In this document: piece after piece, positions 56,603-64,000 of the stretch
Position numbering within the stretch: position 1 is the stretch's first letter
How the letters are laid out: each line of letters begins with the position of its first letter
From: Paraburkholderia kururiensis JCM 10599 = LMG 19447
Lineage (GTDB): Bacteria; Pseudomonadota; Gammaproteobacteria; Burkholderiales; Burkholderiaceae
Direction: 5' to 3'
Length of the DNA: 64,000 bases
Assembly (NCBI RefSeq): GCF_003986935.1
Contig: NZ_RJZE01000012.1
Coordinates: 1-64,000 of the forward strand
Program-made: the position numbers and the translations under genes
The notes under the pieces: model-generated
Told to the model about the DNA's origin: nothing
The model's database searches: none
What the model saw: only the letters and a program-made list of their open reading frames with translations

Positions 56603-57364
56603 ATGCTTTTTGTCCGTTCCCTGTTGCTGCTCGTGTACTTCGCCGTGTTCACGGTGCCGTACGCGACCGCCTGCTTCATCGCCTTTCCGTTCATGCGCGC
56701 CGACCGGCGCTACTGGATGGCCGTGGGCTGGTGCCGTACGACGATCTTCGTCACGCGCTGGCTCAACGGCATCCGCTATCGCGTGCAGGGCATGGAAAAC
56801 CTGCCGGACGGCCCGGCGGTGCTGCTTTCAAAGCACCAGTCCGCATGGGAGACGGTTGCGTTTCCCGCCGTGATGCCGCGGCCGCTCTGCTACGTGTTCA
56901 AGCGCGAACTGCTCTACGTGCCGTTCTTCGGCTGGGCGCTGGGCATGCTGAAGATGGTTCACATCGATCGCAAGGAAGGCAAGCACGCGTTCGATTCCGT
57001 CACGCGCCAGGGCAAGCAGCGGATGAGCGAAGGCGCGTGGGTGATCATGTTCCCCGAAGGCACGCGCACGCCGGTGGGCAAGCAGGGCAAGTACAAGACC
57101 GGCGGCGCGCGCTTTGCGATTGCGACCGGCGCGCCCGTGGTGCCCATCGCGCACAACGCAGGGCGCGTGTGGCCTCGCAACTCGTTTTATAAATATCCGG
57201 GTATAGTCACGGTGTCGATCGGCCAACCCATTGATACTGCAGGACTAACGGCCGACGAAGTGAATACGCGCCTGGAAGCATGGATCGAAGCCGAGATGCG
57301 CCGCATCGACCCTGCCGCGTACAACGTGACGGATGCTTCGCCCGCCACCACTGCCCGGATCTGA
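56603..57364 (+). CDS. plsC: 1-acyl-glycerol-3-phosphate acyltransferase
   Basis: A 253-residue membrane enzyme making phosphatidic acid. One N-terminal membrane helix (about 4-28). The catalytic box is SKHQSAWET, an H-x4-E version of the usual H-x4-D motif, and the second motif MFPEGTRTPVG is standard. ATG 56603 (MLFVRS) starts directly at the helix. It follows gmhB in the same direction. Confidence 0.94.
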   Translation: MLFVRSLLLLVYFAVFTVPYATACFIAFPFMRADRRYWMAVGWCRTTIFVTRWLNGIRYRVQGMENLPDGPAVLLSKHQSAWETVAFPAVMPRPLCYVFKRELLYVPFFGWALGMLKMVHIDRKEGKHAFDSVTRQGKQRMSEGAWVIMFPEGTRTPVGKQGKYKTGGARFAIATGAPVVPIAHNAGRVWPRNSFYKYPGIVTVSIGQPIDTAGLTADEVNTRLEAWIEAEMRRIDPAAYNVTDASPATTARI

Positions 57365-57444
57365 CGCGCCCCCTGTGCGTTCGCGCCTCGCCGCGGGGCG
57401 CGCATGACGCGCAAATTGCGAGCGTTTCGCCCAAGCCGAATTCG

Positions 57445-58377
57445 ATGCACAAGCCTCCCAGGCCGCGGCACGCCGCGGCGCTCGACAGCCGGCAACTCGA
57501 CCTGCCGCTCTTTCCCGAGCCGGTTCAGGTGCCGCTCACGCCGCAGTCGCTTGCGCCGCTCACGTCGGTCAAGCCGCTCGCGCCAACGTCCCCTGCCTCT
57601 GCCCTTGACCCGTTGACGCCAGCACCGGCTACACCGCCGCGCGCGCCGGACGGCACGAAGCTGCGCGCGCTCACGCTCGGGGCGAAGACGCTGCACTACC
57701 GGCTCAAGCGCTCCTCGCGCCGCTCCATCGGCTTCACGATCGACGGCACGGGGCTCACCATCACGGCGCCGCGCTGGGTGACGCTCGCGGACATCGAAGC
57801 GGCCATCGCAGGCAAGGAACGCTGGATTTTCGCGAAGCTCTCGGAATGGCAGACCCGCACGGAACAGCGCGCGCTGCCTCAGGTGGAATGGAAAGACGGC
57901 GCCGAGGTGCCCTATCTCGGCAAGCCTGTCAGCGTGACGCTCGCCGCGCCGCACGGCACGCTCGCATTCGATGAAGCGGCGAGAGCGCTCGCACTGCCGC
58001 TGCCGCTGCACGCGGACCCGCAGCAGATCAAAGACCGCGTGCAGGGCTGGCTGCAGAACGAGGCGAAGCGGCTCTTCGGCGAGCGGCTCGAGGTCTATGC
58101 GGACAAACTGGGGGTGACGTACCGCGCGTATGCGCTGTCGTCGGCGGCGACGCGCTGGGGCAGTTGCTCGAGCGACGGACGCATCCGCCTCAACTGGCGG
58201 CTCATCCACTTCCCGCTCTCGGTCATCGACTACGTCGTCGCGCACGAACTCTCGCATCTGCGCGAGATGAACCACAGCCCGCGCTTCTGGCAGACCGTGG
58301 AGTCGATCTTTCCCGAGTTCCGCGAAGCGCGGGAGGCGCTGCGCCAGCACCCGCCCGAGCTGCTGCCGGTGATGTGA
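57445..58377 (+). CDS. YgjP-like metallopeptidase (M48 superfamily)
   Basis: A 310-residue protein. The first 85 residues are a Pro/Leu-rich, poorly conserved region. The YgjP/DUF45 domain then shows RRSIGFTIDGTGLTITAPRW, SSAATRWGSCSSDGRIRLNW and the zinc motif VVAHELSHLREMNHSPRFW (H-E-L-x-H with a downstream His). Substrate unknown. It ends one base before the convergent gloA stop. Confidence 0.92.
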   Translation: MHKPPRPRHAAALDSRQLDLPLFPEPVQVPLTPQSLAPLTSVKPLAPTSPASALDPLTPAPATPPRAPDGTKLRALTLGAKTLHYRLKRSSRRSIGFTIDGTGLTITAPRWVTLADIEAAIAGKERWIFAKLSEWQTRTEQRALPQVEWKDGAEVPYLGKPVSVTLAAPHGTLAFDEAARALALPLPLHADPQQIKDRVQGWLQNEAKRLFGERLEVYADKLGVTYRAYALSSAATRWGSCSSDGRIRLNWRLIHFPLSVIDYVVAHELSHLREMNHSPRFWQTVESIFPEFREAREALRQHPPELLPVM

Positions 58378-58378
58378 G

Positions 58379-58765
58379 TTACTTCTTTTTCTGGATGAAC
58401 TCGATCTTGTAGCCGTCCGGGTCCGTGACGAACGCGATCACGGTCGTGCCGTGCTTCATCGGACCCGCTTCGCGCACCACCGTGCCGCCCTGCGCCTTGA
58501 TCTTCTCGCACGCGGCGTAGGCGTCTTCCACTTCAACGGCGAGGTGGCCAAAGCCGCCGCCCAGATCGTACGACCCGGTGTCCCAGTTGTGGGTTAATTC
58601 GATGACGGTGCCGTCGCGTTCATCGGTGTAGCCGACGAACGCGAGCGTGAATTGGCCTTCGGGATAATCTTCGCGGCGCAGCAGTTTCATGCCGAGCAGC
58701 TCTGTGTAGAACTTGATCGAGCGGTCGAGATTGCCGACCCGGATCATCGTGTGCAGCAAGCGCAT
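58379..58765 (-). CDS. gloA: Lactoylglutathione lyase (glyoxalase I)
   Basis: A 128-residue enzyme that turns the methylglyoxal-glutathione hemithioacetal into lactoylglutathione. It starts [20 protein letters not shown], and metal ligands are visible: His5, Glu in TVIELTHNW, His in FGHLAVEV and Glu near the end (YKIEFIQ). Standard length and nickel-type pattern. It is convergent with the YgjP-like gene. Confidence 0.96.
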   Translation of the reverse strand: MRLLHTMIRVGNLDRSIKFYTELLGMKLLRREDYPEGQFTLAFVGYTDERDGTVIELTHNWDTGSYDLGGGFGHLAVEVEDAYAACEKIKAQGGTVVREAGPMKHGTTVIAFVTDPDGYKIEFIQKKK

Positions 58766-58979
58766 CGCGTACTCCGTTTTGCCTTCGTGAAAACGCGCAG
58801 GTTACCAAAAATGCGCACGGCCTGCCGCCGGCGTTCCACCCGTGAATGCGCCAGTTTGCGCCGCGCTGCGGCTCCAAGCGCATTACGCGTTCTTACAGCC
58901 ACTTGCCGCGTCTTGCGCGCGAAATCTGCGGTTCTGCGATGATTCAATCCCGTGCGGCGGGCAAGCATCAGGAGGCGGT

Positions 58980-59990
58980 ATGGATCACCTTGAGTCATTG
59001 CGAATCTTCTGCGCCGTCGTGGACGCGAGAAGCTTCACGCGCGCAGCGCAAGCAATGGGACTGTCGACGCCGGCGGTCTCGCGGTCGATATCGGACCTCG
59101 AAGAGCGGCTCGGCGTGCGCCTCTTTCACCGCACCACGCGGCACATCGCCCTCACCGAAGCAGCCGAACATTTCTACACCGGCTGCTCGCGCGTGATCAA
59201 CGAGCTCGATGCGCTGGAAGCCGACGCAGGCCAGCACAGCCGCGATCCTTCGGGCGTGCTGCGGCTCGTCGCGCACGCTACCGCAGCCGTGCAGCTATTG
59301 CCTGCGCTCATCAACGGGTTTCGCGTGGCCTGTCCGAACGTGCAGGTCGAACTCACCCTGGCCGAGCGCCCCGTGGACCTGGTGGAGGAAGGCTACGACC
59401 TTGGCATCGTGCTGCCCTACATGCTGACGAGCGACCAGACCATTACGCGCGTCATCAATCGCATTCCGCTCGTGGTCGCGGCTTCCGCCGAGTACATGAA
59501 AGGCCGCGAAGCGCCGAAGACGCCCGAAGACCTCGCGACGCTCGACTTCGTCACCATGCTCACGTCGATTCGCGAGCCGAAACTGCGCTTTCGCAACCGC
59601 GCGTCTCATGCGAGAGATGCATCCGCTGATGACAGCCACGCGAAACACGAGATCGTCGTGCCGCTGAGATACGACATCTCGACGAACAGTGCGGCGTTCA
59701 ACAAGGAACTGGTCTTGGGCGGCGCGGGATTGGGCATACTGCCGCGCTCGATGATCGAGCGCGAACTCGCGAGCGGCCGGTTGGTGCGAATCCTGCCGGA
59801 GTTCGAACTCGTGGACAGCGAGATCGAGCTACAGCTTGCGTGGCGCGACCGCCGGCTCATGGCGGCGAAGGTGCGAGCCTTCGTGGACTTCGCCACCACG
59901 TTCTTCACCGCGCCGCCTGCGCCTGCCGCGTCGCCGACGTTGACGCCTCCCCGCAAGCGCAGTCGCACGAGCACCGCGCAGCAGATCTGA
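58980..59990 (+). CDS. LysR-family transcriptional regulator
   Basis: A 336-residue LysR-type regulator. The HTH includes RSFTRAAQAMGLSTPAVSRSI, and the effector domain follows (about 90-305). ATG 58980 is preceded by GGAGG. The last 30 residues are a basic, Pro/Thr/Ala-rich tail with no fold. It lies before panE, but no shared operator was seen, so its target is unknown. Confidence 0.93.
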   Translation: MDHLESLRIFCAVVDARSFTRAAQAMGLSTPAVSRSISDLEERLGVRLFHRTTRHIALTEAAEHFYTGCSRVINELDALEADAGQHSRDPSGVLRLVAHATAAVQLLPALINGFRVACPNVQVELTLAERPVDLVEEGYDLGIVLPYMLTSDQTITRVINRIPLVVAASAEYMKGREAPKTPEDLATLDFVTMLTSIREPKLRFRNRASHARDASADDSHAKHEIVVPLRYDISTNSAAFNKELVLGGAGLGILPRSMIERELASGRLVRILPEFELVDSEIELQLAWRDRRLMAAKVRAFVDFATTFFTAPPAPAASPTLTPPRKRSRTSTAQQI

Positions 59991-60118
59991 GCAGGCTGCA
60001 CTACCATACGGACGCATGTGCATGCATATGCACAACTCAGACGCCGTGCGGCTTTGGCATCCCACCCGATGCATGGCGACGCGGATTTCCGCAAGCAACC
60101 TGCAAGGAGACTCGAAGC

Positions 60119-61075
60119 ATGCGAATTCTGGTCGTGGGCGCCGGCGGTGTCGGCGGATATTTTGGGGCGCGTATGGCGCATGCCGGGCGCGACGTCACGT
60201 TCCTCGTGCGGCCGCAGCGCGCCGAAGAACTACGCCACGCGGGCCTCGTCGTGCGCAGCCGGTACGGCGATCTCACGCTGCGCGACGTGAAGACGGTGGT
60301 GAAGGGCGACCTGCGCGAGCCGTTCGACCTGATCCTGCTCAGCTGCAAAGCCTACGATCTGGCAGACGCCATCGACTCCTTCCAGGCCGCGGTAGGCCCC
60401 TCCACCGTGATCCTGCCGCTCTTGAACGGCATGCAGCACGTCGACGAACTGCAACGCCGCTTCGGTGCCTCCAAGGTGATGGGCGGCCTGTGCCTGATCG
60501 CGGCCACATTGAACGCCGAACGCGAAATCGTGCATCTCAACGACATGCAGGCCATCGTGTTCGGCGAGCTGGCGGGCGGCGTATCCGAACGCGCGCAGGC
60601 CGTAGCCGAAGCGATGGGCAACGCCGGTTTCGACGTCACCGCAAGCGCGAACATCGTCCAGGAGCTGTGGGAAAAGTGGGTGTTTCTCGCGACGCTCGCC
60701 GGCATTACGTGCCTCTTCCGGGCCTCGGTCGGCGAAATTCTGGCGACGCCGGACGGCGAGCGTGCCATCGCGAATCTGTTTGCCGAGTGCTCGGCCGTTG
60801 CGGCCCACAACGGCTACGCGGTGCGGCCCGAATTCAACGCGCGGATGCGCGCGATCTTGTTTGCGGCCGGCTCGCCGCTCACGGCCTCGATGCTGCGCGA
60901 TCTTCAGGCAGGCTCGCGCATCGAAGCAGACCACGTGCTCGGCGACCTGATCCGTCGCGGCGACGACCGCCAGCGAGACGACGCGGCGCTCTCCGTACTG
61001 CGGCTCGCTTACAGCCATCTGAAAGCCTACGAAGTGCGCCGCGCGGCGCAGCCGCAGGCGGGAGCCGCATCATGA
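60119..61075 (+). CDS. panE: 2-dehydropantoate 2-reductase family enzyme
   Basis: A 318-residue NADPH-dependent ketopantoate reductase-like enzyme. The Rossmann loop is VVGAGGVGGYFGARMAHAGRDV, the conserved Lys is in LSCKAYDL, and the C-terminal domain has QELWEKWVFLATLAGITCLFR by pattern with ILFAAGSPLTASMLRDLQ. It may serve pantothenate synthesis or, as one of several paralogues typical in Burkholderia, another ketoacid. AAGGAG is ten bases before the start. It overlaps the MarR gene by four bases. Confidence 0.9.
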   Translation: MRILVVGAGGVGGYFGARMAHAGRDVTFLVRPQRAEELRHAGLVVRSRYGDLTLRDVKTVVKGDLREPFDLILLSCKAYDLADAIDSFQAAVGPSTVILPLLNGMQHVDELQRRFGASKVMGGLCLIAATLNAEREIVHLNDMQAIVFGELAGGVSERAQAVAEAMGNAGFDVTASANIVQELWEKWVFLATLAGITCLFRASVGEILATPDGERAIANLFAECSAVAAHNGYAVRPEFNARMRAILFAAGSPLTASMLRDLQAGSRIEADHVLGDLIRRGDDRQRDDAALSVLRLAYSHLKAYEVRRAAQPQAGAAS

Positions 61076-61509
61076 GCAAAGCTCCGTCCTACGACGCCTG
61101 CAACTGCTTCGCGCTACGCCAGGCCTCGCGCTACGTCACGCAGATCTACGAGCGGCATCTGGCGCCCTCGGGTCTCTCGGCCGCGCAGTTCGCGATTCTC
61201 GCTCGCCTCTCGCGCAAGCCGGGCTCCACCATGCTCGCCCTCGCCGAGGCCATGGTGATGGACCGCACGACCCTCGTGCGCGCGCTGAAGCCGCTGCAAC
61301 GCGACGGCCTCGCGGCCGCGGAGCCTTCCGACGAAGACGCGCGTGCGCTGGTCTACACCCTCACCGCGAAAGGCGCGCGCGTATTCGAGAAAGCGTGCGT
61401 GGCGTGGCGTGCGGCACAGACCGAGTTCGAGCAGCATTTCGGACGCGAGCGGGCCAAGGCGCTGCGCGGCGAACTGTTCGACATCACGCAGGCGATGGCG
61501 CATCGATAA
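61072..61509 (+). CDS. MarR-family transcriptional regulator
   Basis: A 145-residue MarR-type winged-helix regulator. The DNA-binding part holds SAAQFAILARLSRKPG and DRTTLVRALKPLQRDGL, with the wing near 85-95. It is coupled to panE (ATGA) and lies before an EamA exporter. It probably senses a small aromatic or metabolite and controls the neighbouring genes. Confidence 0.9.
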   Translation: MSKAPSYDACNCFALRQASRYVTQIYERHLAPSGLSAAQFAILARLSRKPGSTMLALAEAMVMDRTTLVRALKPLQRDGLAAAEPSDEDARALVYTLTAKGARVFEKACVAWRAAQTEFEQHFGRERAKALRGELFDITQAMAHR

Positions 61510-61664
61510 GCGGCGTCCGCTCGACGGGCGCAAGCAGCAGCGACCGTACGCGGAAACCACGCGATGCACCGCAGCAAGCACATGCGACGCGTGGGGTCAT
61601 GGTCCCTGCGAGCGTGGCCTTTTTGCTATCGTGAGGCTCCTTTTCCTTGCCGGAACGATCACGC

Positions 61665-62624
61665 ATGAGCACCGCCGCGCTGTCGGCCCGCCGTCCGCTG
61701 GACGGCTTCGCCACGATACTGATGATCGTGCTGTGCGCGATCTGGGGCTTTCAGCAGGTCGCCATCAAGAGCACGAATGTGGTGCTCCCGCCTCTTTTCC
61801 AGGCGGGGCTGCGCTCGACCATCGCCACACTGCTCGTGTGGGGCTGGGCCCGCATGCGCGGCACACCGCTCTTTCGCGACGACGGCACGCTGGGCGCAGG
61901 CCTGCTCGCGGGCGTGCTGTTTGCCACGGAGTTCGTCTGCATCTTCGTCGGTCTCTCGCTCACCAGCGCCTCGCGCATGGCCGTGTTTCTGTACACGGCG
62001 CCGTGCTTCACGGCGCTCGGGCTGCATTGGTTCGTGGGGGGTGAAAAGCTGCGCCGCACGCAGTGGACGGGCATCGGCGTGGCATTCGCAGGCATGGCTC
62101 TCGCCTTCGCCGACGGCTTCGCGCGCCACGCGCCCGCCGGCGCCGCGGACAGCACGCATTCGATGCTGGCCGGCGTGGCCGGGGACGCGCTCGGCGTGCT
62201 CGCCGGCATCGCCTGGGCCGCTACGACAGTGGTGGTTCGTGCAACGAAGCTCGCGCATACGAGCGCGAGCAAGACGCTCTTCTATCAGCTCGCGGTATCG
62301 GCAGTGGTGTTGCTCGGACTGGCGGCCGGCGTCGGCCAGGCGCGCTTCGAGGCCATCGCATCGATCACGCCCCTCACGCTCGCGAGCCTCGCGTATCAGG
62401 CGGTGATCGTGGCCTTCGTGAGCTATCTGCTCTGGTTCTGGCTGCTCACGCGCTATATGGCGTCGCGGCTTTCCGTGTTCTCGTTTCTCACGCCACTTTT
62501 CGGCGTGACCTTCGGCGTGCTGCTGCTCGGCGAATCGTTCAGTTCGCGCTTTCTCGTGGCCGCGGCCATGGTGCTCGCGGGCATCGCGCTGGTCAACGCG
62601 CCGGCTCGCCGCGAGGCGTCCTAG
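61665..62624 (+). CDS. EamA-family drug/metabolite exporter
   Basis: A 319-residue inner-membrane protein with ten membrane helices in two EamA repeats (about 15-145 and 165-305). [15 protein letters not shown] in helix 1 and [17 protein letters not shown] in the last repeat are typical. Substrate unknown. Its 3' end overlaps the convergent rsmA gene by 32 bases. Confidence 0.9.
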   Translation: MSTAALSARRPLDGFATILMIVLCAIWGFQQVAIKSTNVVLPPLFQAGLRSTIATLLVWGWARMRGTPLFRDDGTLGAGLLAGVLFATEFVCIFVGLSLTSASRMAVFLYTAPCFTALGLHWFVGGEKLRRTQWTGIGVAFAGMALAFADGFARHAPAGAADSTHSMLAGVAGDALGVLAGIAWAATTVVVRATKLAHTSASKTLFYQLAVSAVVLLGLAAGVGQARFEAIASITPLTLASLAYQAVIVAFVSYLLWFWLLTRYMASRLSVFSFLTPLFGVTFGVLLLGESFSSRFLVAAAMVLAGIALVNAPARREAS

Positions 62625-63438
62625 CCGCGCCGCTCACTGCCTGCGCAACGCGCACGTATTCCTCCACCGGCACGTCTTCGGCGCGCCGCGCAAGATCGAA
62701 CCCCAGCGCGTCGAAATCCACGCGGTCGCGGAATGCGCCCAGCGTATTGCGCAGCATCTTGCGCCGCTGCGAGAACGCGGCGGTCACCACTTCGCCCAGC
62801 ACGCGGTCATCGACGTCCGGCAGTTCGTGCGGCGCGTACGGAATCATGCGCACGATCGCGGAATCCACCTTCGGCGGCGGCTGGAACGATTCGGGCGGCA
62901 CGTCCAGCATCTTTTCGATCGCGTAGCGGTACTGCAGCATCACGCTGAGCCGGCTGAACGCCTTGCTGCCGGGCTGCGCGACCATCCGCTCCACCACCTC
63001 GTTCTGCAGCATGAAGTGCTGGTCGATCACGCAATGCGCGAACGTGGTGAGGTGAAACAGCAGCGGACTCGAAATGTTGTACGGCAGGTTACCGACGATG
63101 CGTAGCGTCGGCTTGTCGCCCGGCGCTGCAAGCGAGCCGAAGTCGAATTCGAGCGCGTCGCCCGCATGCAGCGCGAGCCGGTCGCCGAACTTCTTTTTCA
63201 GGCGGTCGATCAGATCGCGGTCCAGTTCGACCGCATGCAGCGGCTGCTCCGGCGTGGCCACGCACTCGACGAGCGGCTCCGTGAGCGCGCCCAGCCCTGG
63301 CCCGATTTCCACCATGCGCTCGCCGCGTTGCGGGCGAATCAATCGGACGATGGCGTCGATCACGCCCATGTCGACCAGAAAGTTCTGCCCGAAACGCTTG
63401 CGCGCGAAATGGCCCTGGTGCTGTCGGCTGGTGGACAT
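62593..63438 (-). CDS. rsmA: 16S rRNA dimethyladenosine transferase (KsgA)
   Basis: A 281-residue SAM-dependent methyltransferase that dimethylates two adjacent adenosines at the 3' end of 16S rRNA. It starts with [14 protein letters not shown], the SAM loop is [14 protein letters not shown], and the N-I-P-Y-type motif reads [12 protein letters not shown]. Standard length plus a short Arg/Pro-rich tail. It follows pdxA on the minus strand, the classical pdxA-ksgA order. Confidence 0.96.
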   Translation of the reverse strand: MSTSRQHQGHFARKRFGQNFLVDMGVIDAIVRLIRPQRGERMVEIGPGLGALTEPLVECVATPEQPLHAVELDRDLIDRLKKKFGDRLALHAGDALEFDFGSLAAPGDKPTLRIVGNLPYNISSPLLFHLTTFAHCVIDQHFMLQNEVVERMVAQPGSKAFSRLSVMLQYRYAIEKMLDVPPESFQPPPKVDSAIVRMIPYAPHELPDVDDRVLGEVVTAAFSQRRKMLRNTLGAFRDRVDFDALGFDLARRAEDVPVEEYVRVAQAVSGAARTPRGEPAR

Positions 63439-63497
63439 CGATGGAGAAACCGGAAAAGAGTGAAAGCGAAGCGCCGTTACCCGTTACGTATCAGGTA

Positions 63498-64000
63498 TCA
63501 GGCCGCGCGACGGTGCCGCGCCATGGAAACCGCGGCGTCCACCGCGGCGATCATGCTGCCCGCGTCCGCGCGGCCCGTGCCGGCCAGATCGAGTGCGGTG
63601 CCGTGATCGACGGAGGTCCGCACGATCGGCAAGCCGAGCGTGACGTTGATGCCCTCGCCGAAGGTCGCGTACTTGAGCACCGGCAAGCCCTGGTCGTGGA
63701 ACATGGCGAGCACGCAGTCGGCGTCCTTCAGGTAACGCGGCTGGAACAGCGTGTCGGCAGGGTACGGGCCGCGGGCGTCGATACCCTCGGCGCACGCGGC
63801 ATTCAGCGCCGGGGAGATCACGTCGATTTCCTCGCGCCCCAGGTAGCCGTTCTCGCCCGCGTGCGGGTTGAGTCCCGTCACGAGAATGCGCGGCAGCGGC
63901 ACGCCGAAATGACGGCGCAAGTCGCTGTTGACGATACGCAGCGTCTCGACCAGACCTTCGACGGTGAGCGCGGCGGAGACGTCCTTGAGCGGCAGATGCG
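63498..64000 (-). CDS. pdxA: 4-hydroxythreonine-4-phosphate dehydrogenase, partial
   Basis: The C-terminal 167 residues or so of PdxA, which oxidises 4-phosphohydroxythreonine in pyridoxal phosphate synthesis. Visible signatures are [18 protein letters not shown] with the metal-binding His, [19 protein letters not shown] and [18 protein letters not shown]. The frame is open to the right edge ([19 protein letters not shown] there), so the N-terminus lies outside the window. It is upstream of rsmA. Confidence 0.94.
   Translation of the reverse strand, partial: HLPLKDVSAALTVEGLVETLRIVNSDLRRHFGVPLPRILVTGLNPHAGENGYLGREEIDVISPALNAACAEGIDARGPYPADTLFQPRYLKDADCVLAMFHDQGLPVLKYATFGEGINVTLGLPIVRTSVDHGTALDLAGTGRADAGSMIAAVDAAVSMARHRRAA

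Overview
The window looks like a chromosomal segment of a Burkholderiaceae bacterium (Burkholderia sensu lato: Paraburkholderia, Caballeronia or a close relative). The evidence is the high GC content, the typical gene order miaB-phoH-ybeY-chaC-corC-lnt-glyQ-glyS-gmhB-plsC-YgjP-gloA, the rsmA/pdxA pair at the right edge, and an ordinary glp regulon. Species cannot be fixed from the sequence alone.

Positions 1 to about 15,600 are accessory DNA, apparently several mobile elements side by side. Element A (left edge to ~2,340) is AT-rich. It carries a small coiled-coil gene of uncertain frame, a tiny membrane protein candidate, and a translationally coupled pair: a trypsin-like serine protease and a three-helix membrane protein. 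Element B (~2,342-9,646) starts with a DUF6538-type tyrosine integrase. It also has a SWIM zinc-finger protein coupled to an unknown protein, an XRE repressor with a 40-bp palindromic operator, a RepL-like plasmid initiator, a TraD-like accessory protein, an RSF1010-like oriT and a MobA/MobL relaxase with an LPD7-like tail. It therefore looks like an integrated mobilizable plasmid. Element C (~9,647-15,600) starts with a second DUF6538-type integrase. It carries a two-gene Kiwa antiphage system (kwaA-kwaB), then a type VI secretion cassette: PAAR protein, VRR-NUC nuclease effector and DUF3396 immunity protein. The same 20-bp sequence lies just upstream of both integrases, each time followed by a strong hairpin terminator, which suggests tandem insertion at one type of attachment site.

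From 15.6 to 45 kb the window is metabolic and regulatory chromosome. It has a diguanylate cyclase; a low-molecular-weight phosphatase-like protein; a LysR-controlled tartrate/malate dehydrogenase and transporter; a FadR-type regulator facing galactonate dehydratase; a CopD-like protein; diheme and triheme cytochromes c; a TrhA/hemolysin III protein; RhlE helicase; a ferritin-like protein; and a gamma-glutamyltransferase. The glycerol genes follow: glpR, then glpD-glpK-glpF, with strong dyads before glpD. A HAD phosphatase, ribB under an FMN riboswitch, an XRE-cupin regulator and an MFS exporter complete this part.

From 45.5 kb to the right edge the window is housekeeping DNA: tRNA modification (miaB), ribosome/RNA maturation (phoH, ybeY, rsmA), envelope building (corC, lnt, gmhB, plsC), glycyl-tRNA synthetase (glyQS), methylglyoxal detoxification (gloA), a PanE/MarR pair, an EamA exporter and the 3' part of pdxA. 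No tRNA, rRNA, CRISPR array or intact insertion sequence was recognised.
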